From the NCBI GenBank assembly GCA_046052145.1, contig JBJOMW010000009.1, positions 62,001 to 126,000 of the forward strand: a stretch of DNA of 64,000 nucleotides, in the 5' to 3' direction. How positions within the stretch are numbered: position 1 is the stretch's first letter; the number at the start of each line of letters is the position of its first letter. This document shows positions 8,344 through 16,019 of this stretch, piece by piece. This DNA is from Falsiroseomonas sp046052145 (GTDB lineage: Bacteria > Pseudomonadota > Alphaproteobacteria > Acetobacterales > Acetobacteraceae). The notes under the pieces are model-generated. The model ran no database searches. It saw nothing but the letters and a program-made list of their open reading frames with translations, and was not told the DNA's origin. The position numbers were made by a program, and so were the translations under genes.

Positions 8344-9135
8344 TCAGGGCGGGCTGTCCGGCGCGGTTGTCCGGATCCGGTAGGAAAAGCGCGGCGCAGC
8401 GGCGTGGATGTTGACGGTCGCTTCCAGCAGCCGCCCGCGACGACCGTAGAAGCGGCGGACGATTCGCAGGCCCGGCGAGCCCGCCGCGACCCCCAGCCGT
8501 TCGGCGTCCTGCGGGGCCAGCGCGATCGCGGCGATGTCCTGGCGCATATCCACGACCTTGAGGCCCACTTCCTGCTCGACGAGGCGATAGACCGGCACGC
8601 GGCCAAGCTCCGGGCGGTCCGCCAGCGCGGCGAAGACCGCCGGGATGTACATGTCCACGCAGGACAGGATCGGCCCCTCGCCGCCCAGCGGCCGCCTGAT
8701 GCCCGACAAACAAAGCACCTCGACACCGAAGCCATCGCCGAGCAATTCCGTGAGCGCGGCGTCCACCACCAAGCGCGTGCGCTGCCGGATCACCAATTCG
8801 GTCGGGCTCGCATAGCCCATCAGCTCCGCGAGGCTCTGGACCGCCATCTCATAAGTGGGGCGGGGATGACGCGCGATGACGCGCGTGCCCACACCCTGCT
8901 CAGCCTCGACCAGGCCGGCTGCGCGCAGCCGCCGCAGCGCTTCCCGCACCGTGGCGCGGCTGACGCCGAACAGGGCGCTGAGCTCCTGCTCGGTGGGCAG
9001 GCGGCCGCCGACCGCGAGACGCCCTTCTGCGATGTCCTCGGCCAGCGCGCTCGCGACGCTCGCATAGCGCGGCGTGCCGCCGGCCAGTGGGAGCGGGCTG
9101 GCGGCGTGGGCAGAATCGCGGCGGCGTGTCGTCAT
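8344..9135 (-). CDS. GntR-family (HutC/UTRA-type) transcriptional regulator
   Basis: A 263-residue regulator. Residues about 20-90 form the winged helix-turn-helix, with the GntR signature GRLPTEQELSALFGVSRATV followed by REALRRLRAAGLVEAEQGVG. The rest is a UTRA ligand-binding domain (RQRTRLVVDAALTELLG, then PILSCVDMYIPAVF and a C-terminal RIVRRFYGRRGRLLEATVN strand pair). UTRA regulators normally sense a small metabolite of the neighbouring pathway. Its ATG overlaps the TGA of the upstream amidohydrolase (ATGA), so both are made from one transcript. A palindrome in the divergent promoter region (9888-9901) is the best operator candidate. Confidence 0.9.
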   Translation of the reverse strand: MTTRRRDSAHAASPLPLAGGTPRYASVASALAEDIAEGRLAVGGRLPTEQELSALFGVSRATVREALRRLRAAGLVEAEQGVGTRVIARHPRPTYEMAVQSLAELMGYASPTELVIRQRTRLVVDAALTELLGDGFGVEVLCLSGIRRPLGGEGPILSCVDMYIPAVFAALADRPELGRVPVYRLVEQEVGLKVVDMRQDIAAIALAPQDAERLGVAAGSPGLRIVRRFYGRRGRLLEATVNIHAAAPRFSYRIRTTAPDSPP

Positions 9136-9818
9136 CGGTCCTGCGAAGCGAGATGCCGCAGCGCATCGGCGAGCGGAATGACATCCGCAAACTGCCGGTC
9201 CATGTCGAACAGCGCAATGGCGTGGGAGATCGGCACGCGGTCGAACACCGCCTCCTGCACGACAGCGACGCGGAAGTTGCAGGAGGATGCGTCGAAGACG
9301 CTCGCCTGCACGCAGTTGCTGGTCGCGCCGCCGGCCACCAGCAGCGTGTCGATGCCGCGCTCGATCAGGTAGCCGAGCAACGGCGTGCCGTGGAAGGCGC
9401 TCGGCTTCTTCTTGACGAAGACGATGTCGTTCGGGCCGGGGTGCAGACCTTCGGCCAACTCGGCGCCGCGCGTGCCGGCCAGGCACCAATGCGGGCTCTG
9501 CAGCAGATCGCGCTTGCGGCCATAGACGCCGATATCGGCGCCGGACGGATCCAGTTCGAAGCGTGTGAAGAAGCAGGGCGCCCCGGCCGCCTGCGCGGCG
9601 CTGACGAGGCTGGCGATCGCCCGCAGCGCGGCCCGGCCAGCATCGCCGCAGGAGGATGGCCAGGCGGCGTCGTTGCCGACCTCTCCCACCATGTAGCGCT
9701 GCGCGTCGATGACGAGGACAGCGCATTTCTGGCCGAAGCCCATCCGGCGGCCGAAGCGGCCCTTCGCCAGGATCGCGCGGTCCTCCTCGGTCAGGAAACG
9801 GTCCCAGATCTGCATCAT
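9132..9818 (-). CDS. isochorismatase-fold cysteine amidohydrolase
   Basis: A 228-residue cytoplasmic hydrolase of the isochorismatase-like family, which includes N-carbamoylsarcosine amidase, biuret hydrolase and maleamate amidohydrolase. The catalytic triad is visible: D38 (VLVIDAQRYM), a Lys at about 136 (VFVKKKPSAFHGT) and nucleophile C169 (GGATSNCVQASVFDA, with the usual cis-peptide). It is therefore more likely an amidase than a true isochorismatase. Start is 9818 or the adjacent ATG at 9815; GGAGG lies 2 and 5 bases before them. It is divergent to the CoA-transferase operon and overlaps the GntR gene, suggesting it removes an amide or carbamoyl group from that operon's substrate. Confidence 0.85.
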   Translation of the reverse strand: MMQIWDRFLTEEDRAILAKGRFGRRMGFGQKCAVLVIDAQRYMVGEVGNDAAWPSSCGDAGRAALRAIASLVSAAQAAGAPCFFTRFELDPSGADIGVYGRKRDLLQSPHWCLAGTRGAELAEGLHPGPNDIVFVKKKPSAFHGTPLLGYLIERGIDTLLVAGGATSNCVQASVFDASSCNFRVAVVQEAVFDRVPISHAIALFDMDRQFADVIPLADALRHLASQDR

Positions 9819-9887
9819 CGCCTCCGGTGCCGGGCGTGGGATGGTGGGTCGAGGGCCCGTTGACGCCCGGCGAAGGCGAAGGCTAGC

Positions 9888-9901
9888 GTTGTACGAACAA
9901 C
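9888..9901. promoter_or_regulatory. candidate GntR operator palindrome in divergent promoter
   Basis: GTTGTACGAACAAC is a 12-of-14 palindrome with GTTGT/ACAAC arms. Its right half, GAACAAC (9895-9901), is repeated directly at 9903-9909, giving an 8-base period. It lies 70 bases from the amidohydrolase start and about 40 from the CoA-transferase start, between divergent operons that include a GntR gene. The assignment to that regulator is inference. Confidence 0.5.
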
Positions 9902-9942
9902 CGAACAACACCGCTGCGCGGCATGCCGCGCCCCGGAGGATC

Positions 9943-11196
9943 ATGGCGTCCGACCTTCCCTTCGCCGCCGGCCTGCACCGCAAATCCTTCGATCCCGCTT
10001 CGCGCGGCATGCTGGATGGCGTGCGGGTGATCGACCTCTCGCGCCTGGTGGCTGGGAACCTGCTGACGCTCACCCTCGCCGATCACGGCGCAGAGGTGGT
10101 GAAGATCGAGCCGCCCGCGGGCGACAGCTTGCGTGCCTGGAAGGTCAAGGGCGTCGAGACGGCGTGGAAGACCTGGTGCCGCAACAAGCGCAGCGTCTGC
10201 CTCGATTTGCGCAACCCGGACGCCGTCGCCGTGGTCCGGCGGCTGGCGCAGGACGCGGCGATCTTCGTCGAAAGCTTCCGACCCGGGGTGCTGGAGGAGA
10301 TGGGGCTCTCGCCCACCACGTTGCTGGAGGCCAATCCGCGCCTCGTCATCGTGCGCGTCTCCGGCTGGGGGCAGGATGGGCCGTACCGCCACAAGCCGGG
10401 CTTCGGCACGCTGGTCGAGGGCTATTCGGGCTTTGCCTCGATCAACGGCTTCGCCGACCGGGAGCCGGTGCTGCCGCCGATGTTCATGGCGGATGCCTAT
10501 GCGGGTCTCTATGGCTCCACCGCGACGATGATGGCGCTCCGCCATGCGGAAGCGACGGGCGAGGGGCAAGTGATCGACCTCTCGCTGTTCGAGCCGATCT
10601 TCGCCATCCTCGAGCCGCAGATGGCCAATTACGCCATGACCGGCACGCCGAAGCCGCGCACGGGCAGCCGCTCCACCAACACCGCCCCGCGCAATGCCTA
10701 TCGCACCAAGGACGGGAAATGGGTGGGCTTGTCCTCCTCCACCCAATCGGTGTTCGAGCGGCTGATGCGCTCCATCGGGCAGGAGGCGCTGCTGGCCGAT
10801 CCGCGCTTCGCCACCAACAGCGATAGGCTGCGCCACATCGAGGCGATTGACGGGGTGATCCGCGACGCTGTCGCGACCATGACGCTCGCCGAGGCGCTGG
10901 CGCAGTTCGACCGCGACGGCGTGACGATCGGCCCGATCCTGGATGTGAGCGACCTGGCGACGGATGCCTATGTGCGGGAGCGCGAGGCGCTCATCGCCGT
11001 GCCGGATGCGGAGATGCCGGGTGGCCTGCTGCCGATGCACGGGCAGGTGCCGCGCCTGTCGCGCACGCCCGGCGCGCTGCGCTGCCCCGCCCCGCGTCTC
11101 GGCCAGGATACGCGCGACATCCTGGCCGGCACTTTGGGCGCCGCGGAGGCCGACCGCCTGATCACCCAGGGCGTCGCGATCGGAGCCAAGGAATGA
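9943..11196 (+). CDS. CaiB/BaiF family (class III) CoA-transferase
   Basis: A 417-residue enzyme that moves CoA between carboxylates through an aspartyl-CoA thioester. The N-terminal signature LDGVRVIDLSRLVAGN and the following GAEVVKIEPP are typical, and the catalytic Asp is D184 in MFMADAYAGLYG. The C-terminal part carries the usual PRNAYRTKDGKWV and PAPRLGQDT segments. The ATG at 9943 has GGAGGA two bases upstream; the frame is open further 5' but lacks a better start. It is the first gene of a tight run: its TGA overlaps the ATG of the CitE-like lyase. It probably activates an organic acid for cleavage by that lyase. Donor and acceptor acids cannot be read from sequence. Confidence 0.9.
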   Translation: MASDLPFAAGLHRKSFDPASRGMLDGVRVIDLSRLVAGNLLTLTLADHGAEVVKIEPPAGDSLRAWKVKGVETAWKTWCRNKRSVCLDLRNPDAVAVVRRLAQDAAIFVESFRPGVLEEMGLSPTTLLEANPRLVIVRVSGWGQDGPYRHKPGFGTLVEGYSGFASINGFADREPVLPPMFMADAYAGLYGSTATMMALRHAEATGEGQVIDLSLFEPIFAILEPQMANYAMTGTPKPRTGSRSTNTAPRNAYRTKDGKWVGLSSSTQSVFERLMRSIGQEALLADPRFATNSDRLRHIEAIDGVIRDAVATMTLAEALAQFDRDGVTIGPILDVSDLATDAYVREREALIAVPDAEMPGGLLPMHGQVPRLSRTPGALRCPAPRLGQDTRDILAGTLGAAEADRLITQGVAIGAKE

Positions 11197-12059
11197 CCAA
11201 GCCCCGGCGCCTGTGGCGCGCCATGCTCTATGTGCCGGCGAACGTCCCCCGCTTCGTCGAGAAAGCGCCGAAGGCTGGCGCGGATGCCGTGGTGCTCGAC
11301 CTTGAGGATAGCGTGCCGCATGACCGCAAGCTGGAGGCGCGCGCGGGGCTGGCGGAGGCCATCGCCATCGCGGGCTCCGGCGGCGCCGATGTGCTGGTGC
11401 GCGTCAACCGCCCGATGCGGCTCGCGGTCGGCGATATCGAGGCTGCGGCCTGCGGCGGCGCGCAGGGCATCCTGCTCACCAAGGTGCTCGGGCCTGACCA
11501 TGTGCGGCTGGCCGCCGAGATCCTTGCCGAGACCGAGCGCCACCCGATGGCGATCGTGCCGATGATCGAAACCGCGGCGGCGGTGCAGCAGACGGAAGCG
11601 ATCGCTGCCTCGCATCCACGCGTCGCGGGGCTGCTGGTCGGCGCGGAGGACCTTGCGCTCGAATGCGGCGCGGCCGCCGATGACGAGTTGATCGTTATGG
11701 CCAAGCGGCGCGCCGTGCTGGCCTGCGTGGCCGCGGGCGTCTCGCCCTTCGGCACGCTCGGCACGGTCGCGGATTACCGCGATCCGGATGCGGTCCGTGC
11801 GCTGGCGCTCCGCTCGCGCCGTTCCGGCTTCGTCGGCGCCACCTGCATCCACCCTGCACTCGTGCCAGTGCTGCGCGAGGCTTTTTCGCCCACGCCGGCG
11901 GAGCTCGACCTCGCGCGACGCCAACTGGCCGCGGCGGTGGAAGCGGCCAAGGAGGGGCGGGGCTCCTTCACCGTGGATGGGCTGATGGTGGATGAGCCGA
12001 TCCTGATCCGCGCGCGACGTCTTCTGGCTGCCGCAGGCGAGGAGGCGGTCGGTGGCTAG
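11193..12059 (+). CDS. HpcH/HpaI aldolase / citrate lyase beta-like (CitE-type) CoA lyase
   Basis: A 288-residue TIM-barrel lyase that cleaves 3-hydroxyacyl-CoA type substrates (citramalyl-CoA, malyl-CoA and relatives) with Mg2+. Signatures are the start RAMLYVPANVPRFVEKA, the motif VVLDLEDSVP, RVNRP, VPMIETAAAV with the Mg-binding Glu, and GAEDLALE with the second acidic ligand, then a C-terminal TCIHPALVPVL. The ATG overlaps the CoA-transferase stop by four bases. Pairing with a CoA-transferase is the arrangement expected for activation followed by C-C cleavage to an acetyl- or propionyl-CoA and an oxo-acid. A paralogue is at 17851-18720. Confidence 0.88.
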   Translation: MTKPRRLWRAMLYVPANVPRFVEKAPKAGADAVVLDLEDSVPHDRKLEARAGLAEAIAIAGSGGADVLVRVNRPMRLAVGDIEAAACGGAQGILLTKVLGPDHVRLAAEILAETERHPMAIVPMIETAAAVQQTEAIAASHPRVAGLLVGAEDLALECGAAADDELIVMAKRRAVLACVAAGVSPFGTLGTVADYRDPDAVRALALRSRRSGFVGATCIHPALVPVLREAFSPTPAELDLARRQLAAAVEAAKEGRGSFTVDGLMVDEPILIRARRLLAAAGEEAVGG

Positions 12060-12267
12060 CGCGCCCGATCTCGCGGCGCTGGTTGCGACCTCCGCCGAAG
12101 CGCTGCATGGCATCCGCTCGCGCACCGATCCCGAGCGCATCGCGGCGGAACTCGACCGGCTGAACCGCGCGGTGCGCGACCTGGCGCGCGGCGCCGTCGG
12201 CCCCTTCGACCATCCGGGTGACTTCGCCGCCGCGATGCTGCGCAACGCCGACCCGACCAATGGCTGA
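12052..12267 (+). CDS. small GatC/AtzG-like candidate amidase subunit
   Basis: A 71-residue, mostly helical protein with a GTG start preceded by GGAGG (12041-12045) inside the upstream gene. It overlaps the lyase by 8 bases and its own end overlaps the amidase start by 8 bases, so stoichiometric co-translation is likely. The sequence (TDPERIAAELDRLNRAVRDL, then a short FDHPGDFAAAM tail) has the layout of GatC-type small subunits: two helices and a tail that wraps an amidase. DUF4089/AtzG proteins next to AtzE-type amidases are the known precedent. The assignment rests on size, helical pattern and gene order, not on a strong motif. Confidence 0.65.
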   Translation: MASAPDLAALVATSAEALHGIRSRTDPERIAAELDRLNRAVRDLARGAVGPFDHPGDFAAAMLRNADPTNG

Positions 12268-13702
12268 CGCGGCGGAGATCCTGGACCTTCCCTTGGCGCG
12301 CGCGGCGGAGCGGGTCCGGGCGGGTGATATAACCTCCGTACAGCTGACCGAGGCCGCCATCGCGCGCGCGGCGGCGACGCAGCGGCTCGGCAACGCCTTT
12401 GTCGAGATCTTCGCCGATCGCGCCCTGGCGCAGGCGGAGATGCTGGATCGCGAGCTGCGGCGCGGCCAATGCTATGGCCCGCTGCACGGCATCCCGCTGG
12501 CGCACAAGGACTGCCTGGAGCGCATCGGCAAGCCGATGCGCGTCGGCTCCGTGGTGACCGACGACCTGCCCGGCACAGCCAGCGCCACGGCGCTGACGCG
12601 CCTGGCGGCGGCGGGGGCGGTGGATCTCGGCCGGCTGCACCTGAATGAGATGGTGGCCGGCCCGACAGGGCAGAACCCGCATCTCGGCGATTGCCGCAAC
12701 GCCTGGGATCCGGCGCGTATCTCCGGCGGTTCGTCCAGCGGTTCGGCTGTCGCGGTGGCGAGTGGGGCCGTGTTCGGTGCGCTTGGCTCCGACACTGGCG
12801 GCTCCACGCGCCTGCCGGCGGCGATGAACGGGCTGTTCGGGCTGAAGGGCAGCTATGGGCGCGTGAGCCGCGCGGGATGCTTCCCGCGCGCCTTCTCGCT
12901 CGATTGCGTCGGGCCGATCGCGCGCACAGCGGAAGATTGCGCGCTGCTGCTCGGCGCCATCGCGGGGCCTGATCCGCGTGACCCGAGCACGCTCGACGCG
13001 CCTGTGCCCGACTATGTCGCGCGTCTCGCCGATGCTGCGGATGGCTCGCGCCTCGCGGTGCTGGCCGATGCGGGCGAAGTGCATCCCGATGTCACCGCGG
13101 CGCTCGACCGCGTGCTGCGCGTTGCGGCCGATCTCTTCGGCCCGGTGCAGCGCCGCACCTTTCCGGCGCTCGCCACCTGCTACGCCATGGGCGACGTCAT
13201 CTCGAAGGTGGAAGCGGCGACGCTGCACGGCGCCTGGATGGCCGAGCGTGGGGAGCACTACTCCCAGGCGGTGTTCAGCCGCACGGAGCCTGGCCTGCAC
13301 ATCCCCGCCCCCCGCTACCTCGAGGCGCTGCTGCTGCGCGCCAAGGTGCTGCAGCGCTTCCTGGACGAGACCATGCAGGGCTGCGACGTGCTGATCTGCC
13401 CGACCATGCCGGTGCCGACGCCAACGCGTGTCGAAGCCGATATGGAACAGGGTGAGCGCGTCTTCCCGGTGGTCGCCGCGCTCACGCGGCTGACGCGGCC
13501 CTTCAGCTATCTCGGCGTGCCGGTGCTGACGATGCCGGCCGGGCTCGATGGCAACGGCATGCCGATCGGCCTGCAGCTGATCGGGCGCCCGCTGGGCGAA
13601 GCGCGGTTGCTGGCGCTGGCGCATCGCTTAGCGCCGCTGATCGGCTGGTCCTTCTTGCCCAGCCAGACGGCCTTGGCACGCGCCGGGTCGGACATGTCGT
13701 AG
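12260..13702 (+). CDS. amidase signature family enzyme (AtzE/GatA-like)
   Basis: A 480-residue amidase with the complete Ser-cisSer-Lys triad: K83 (LAHKD), cis-Ser S158 (SGGSSSGSA) and nucleophile S182 (GSDTGGSTRLPAA). The 24-residue spacing between the serines is that of the family. The C-terminal GVPVLTMPAGLDGNGMPIGL segment is also typical. Such enzymes hydrolyse carboxamides, carbamoyl or ureido groups. The ATG at 12260 lies within the end of the GatC-like gene. Its position in a CoA-transferase/lyase operon suggests it releases the free acid that is then activated. A nitrogen-rich ureido substrate, as for AtzE, is an alternative. Confidence 0.9.
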   Translation: MADAAEILDLPLARAAERVRAGDITSVQLTEAAIARAAATQRLGNAFVEIFADRALAQAEMLDRELRRGQCYGPLHGIPLAHKDCLERIGKPMRVGSVVTDDLPGTASATALTRLAAAGAVDLGRLHLNEMVAGPTGQNPHLGDCRNAWDPARISGGSSSGSAVAVASGAVFGALGSDTGGSTRLPAAMNGLFGLKGSYGRVSRAGCFPRAFSLDCVGPIARTAEDCALLLGAIAGPDPRDPSTLDAPVPDYVARLADAADGSRLAVLADAGEVHPDVTAALDRVLRVAADLFGPVQRRTFPALATCYAMGDVISKVEAATLHGAWMAERGEHYSQAVFSRTEPGLHIPAPRYLEALLLRAKVLQRFLDETMQGCDVLICPTMPVPTPTRVEADMEQGERVFPVVAALTRLTRPFSYLGVPVLTMPAGLDGNGMPIGLQLIGRPLGEARLLALAHRLAPLIGWSFLPSQTALARAGSDMS

Positions 13703-13735
13703 CCCTTTTGGGAAGAGCAACGGGAGGAGGCCATC

Positions 13736-14713
13736 ATGACCACGACACGCAGGACCATTCTGGCAGCCACGGCGGGCGCATCCGCCATGCTTGCGTTCGG
13801 GGGTGAGGCCGCGGCGCAGGCCAACTGGCCCGCGCGCCCGGTGCGCCTTGTCGTTCCCTTTCCCCCGGGCGGCAGCAATGACGTGCTCGCCCGCGCGCTC
13901 GCGGAGCGTCTGTCACCGCGGCTCGGCCAGCCCGTGGTGATCGAGAATCGCGGTGGTGCCGGTGGTGCGATCGGCGCCGATGCCGTCGCGAAAAGCGCGC
14001 CGGATGGCTACACGCTGATGTTCATCTCCAGCTCGCTGACGACCAATGCGGCGACCCAACCGCTGCCCTACAACCCGGCGACCGACTTCACCGCCGTGGC
14101 CCATGTGGCCAGCGCGCCGATGATCGTCGCGGTCGGCGCCGATTTCGAGGCGCGGACCCTGCAGGACCTGCTGCGCATCGCGCGCGCGCAGCCGAACCGG
14201 CTGCGCTTCGGCGGCGCCGGCCCGGGCGACACCAGCTTCTTCGCCGGCGAGTTGCTGAAGCAGGCGGCCGATATCCAGATGGAAGCCGTGGCCTATCGCG
14301 GCATCGTGGATGCGCAGACCGATGTGGCGGCCGGCCGGATCGAGCTGGTCGTGACGACGCTGGCCTCCGCGCGGTCGTTGATCGATGCCGGGCGCATGCG
14401 CGTGCTGGCCGTGGCCGCGGAGCAGCGCGACCCGGCGCTGCCCGATGTCCCGACCGCGCGGGAAGCGGGGCTCGACTACTCCACCGGCGTCTGGTTCGGC
14501 CTGTTTGGCCCGGCGGCAATGCCTGCCGCGGTGGTCGCGCGGCTGAACCGCGAAGTGAACGAGGTCCTCCGCGATCCCAGCTACCAGGAGTTCCTGGGCC
14601 GCGTCGGCGCCGCCGCGGCACCTCTGACGCCAGAGGATTTCCAGGCCAAGCTGCGCTCGGAGGTTCAGCGTTGGACCGACATCGCGCGCCGCGCCGGCGT
14701 TGCGATTCGCTGA
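13736..14713 (+). CDS. Bug/TctC-family periplasmic solute-binding protein
   Basis: A 325-residue extracytoplasmic receptor of the Bug (Bordetella uptake gene) family, linked to TctAB-type tripartite tricarboxylate transporters and binding carboxylates or amides. The N-terminus (TTTRRTILAATAG) has a twin-arginine motif, so export may be by Tat, with cleavage near EAAAQA. Family motifs are WPARPVRLVVPFPPGGSND, VVIENRGGAGGAIGAD and SAPDGYTLMF. The start is supported by GGGAGGAGG five bases upstream. It lies 33 bases after the amidase and probably supplies the operon's substrate. No TctA or TctB membrane genes are in the window, so it must use a transporter encoded elsewhere. Confidence 0.9.
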   Translation: MTTTRRTILAATAGASAMLAFGGEAAAQANWPARPVRLVVPFPPGGSNDVLARALAERLSPRLGQPVVIENRGGAGGAIGADAVAKSAPDGYTLMFISSSLTTNAATQPLPYNPATDFTAVAHVASAPMIVAVGADFEARTLQDLLRIARAQPNRLRFGGAGPGDTSFFAGELLKQAADIQMEAVAYRGIVDAQTDVAAGRIELVVTTLASARSLIDAGRMRVLAVAAEQRDPALPDVPTAREAGLDYSTGVWFGLFGPAAMPAAVVARLNREVNEVLRDPSYQEFLGRVGAAAAPLTPEDFQAKLRSEVQRWTDIARRAGVAIR

Positions 14714-14722
14714 TCGCGGGTA

Positions 14723-15967
14723 TCAGCCCATCTCGTCGGCGATGAGCGCGAGGCCTTCGGCGACGGAAACGAATTCGCCGCCAGCCACCACGCGATCCGC
14801 GCCGAAGCGGTCCTCGAACAGGCGGCGCACGGCCGGCACCAGCGAGGTGCCGCCCGTGAGGAAGACGCGGTCGAGCTGGCCTGGCGCGAGGCCGGCATCG
14901 AGCAGGGCGGCATCGACCGCCGCGGCGATCCTGGCGAGTTCGGGGGCGATCCAGCCTTCGAACTCGGCGCGGCTGATCGGCGCTTCCAGCACCAGATCGC
15001 CATGGGTGAAGCGCAGCGTGGTGGCATCCGCCTGCGAGAGTGCCGCCTTGGCGCCCGACACGGCACGATAGAGCGCATAGCCGGCCTCGTCCTCGATCAG
15101 CCGGATCAGTCGGCGCAGGCGGTCCGGATGCTCGGCCGTCCGGGCGACCTCGGCGATGTCGCGGAGCGTCTTCGGCGCGCGCATCAGCGACAATTGGTGC
15201 CAGCGGGCGAAGCTGGTGAACCAGCCCGGCGGCACCGGCAGCGGCGTGCCCATGACCGTGTAGCTGCTGCCCTTGCCGAGCGCGGGCGACACGACACGGT
15301 CGATGATGCGGTAGTCGAAGGCATCGCCCGCGATCCCGACGCCGGCATGGCCGAGCGCCGTCACGCGCCGCGGCGGCCCTGGGTCGAAGCGCAGCACGGA
15401 GAAGTCGCTTGTGCCGCCGCCGAAATCGGCGACGAGAATCGTCGTTGGCTTGTGCAGCCCGGCTGCGAAGCGGTGTCCCGCCCCGGCGGGTTCCAGCGCC
15501 ACCTGGACCTGCGGGAGCCCCGCGGCGGCGAAGGCCGCGCGCAGGCGCTGTTCGCCGAAATCATCGCTGCCTGAGTCGCCCACGAAGCGGACCGGCCGAC
15601 CGATCACGATGCGTGCGTCGTCCAAATCGCCCCGGAAGGGAGCGAGCAGCTCGCCGAGGAACAGCGCGATCATCTGCTCGAGCCGCCAGGCCGTGCCGAA
15701 GATGCGGGTCTCCGAGAAGCTGCGCTGCGCGAGGTAGCTTTTCAGCGACATGACCAGCCGGCTCTCGAGCGGATCCTCGAGATAGGCCTCGATGGCCGCC
15801 GGTCCCGCCGCATGCTGTGTGCGCCCGCCGGCGCCGTTCCAGAAGCAGAGCACGGAGCGGAACACCTCGCCGGTCGCGTGCTGGAATGTCTCGCAGCTGC
15901 CATCCGCGCGCAGCCTGGCGACGACGCTATTGGTCGTGCCGAAATCGATGCCGATCGCCGGGCGCAT
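14723..15967 (-). CDS. Hsp70-family ATPase-domain protein (YegD-like)
   Basis: A 414-residue protein consisting essentially of an Hsp70/actin-like nucleotide-binding domain. Phosphate-1 loop IGIDFGTTNSVVA is at residues 5-17, phosphate-2 VADFGGGTSDFSVL in the middle, and the adenosine motif VFLTGGTSLVPAV near the C-terminus. The DnaK substrate-binding and lid domains are absent, as in YegD. The preferred ATG at 15967 starts just before the first motif but lacks a clear ribosome site. An ATG at 16048 would overlap the upstream gene by 29 bases, so coupled translation with a longer N-terminus is possible. The function is ATP binding; clients are unknown. The upstream acidic protein may be its partner. 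Confidence 0.85.
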   Translation of the reverse strand: MRPAIGIDFGTTNSVVARLRADGSCETFQHATGEVFRSVLCFWNGAGGRTQHAAGPAAIEAYLEDPLESRLVMSLKSYLAQRSFSETRIFGTAWRLEQMIALFLGELLAPFRGDLDDARIVIGRPVRFVGDSGSDDFGEQRLRAAFAAAGLPQVQVALEPAGAGHRFAAGLHKPTTILVADFGGGTSDFSVLRFDPGPPRRVTALGHAGVGIAGDAFDYRIIDRVVSPALGKGSSYTVMGTPLPVPPGWFTSFARWHQLSLMRAPKTLRDIAEVARTAEHPDRLRRLIRLIEDEAGYALYRAVSGAKAALSQADATTLRFTHGDLVLEAPISRAEFEGWIAPELARIAAAVDAALLDAGLAPGQLDRVFLTGGTSLVPAVRRLFEDRFGADRVVAGGEFVSVAEGLALIADEMG

Positions 15968-16019
15968 GGCCGGGGAGGACTGGGGGCGGCCGGGCGGGGC
16001 GCCTGCCGCCGCCGTGCCG

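Noticed and set aside
9883..11040. Minus-strand frame opposite the first CoA-transferase
   Set aside because: Antisense artefact; the plus strand has the catalytic Asp region, a ribosome site and operon structure.
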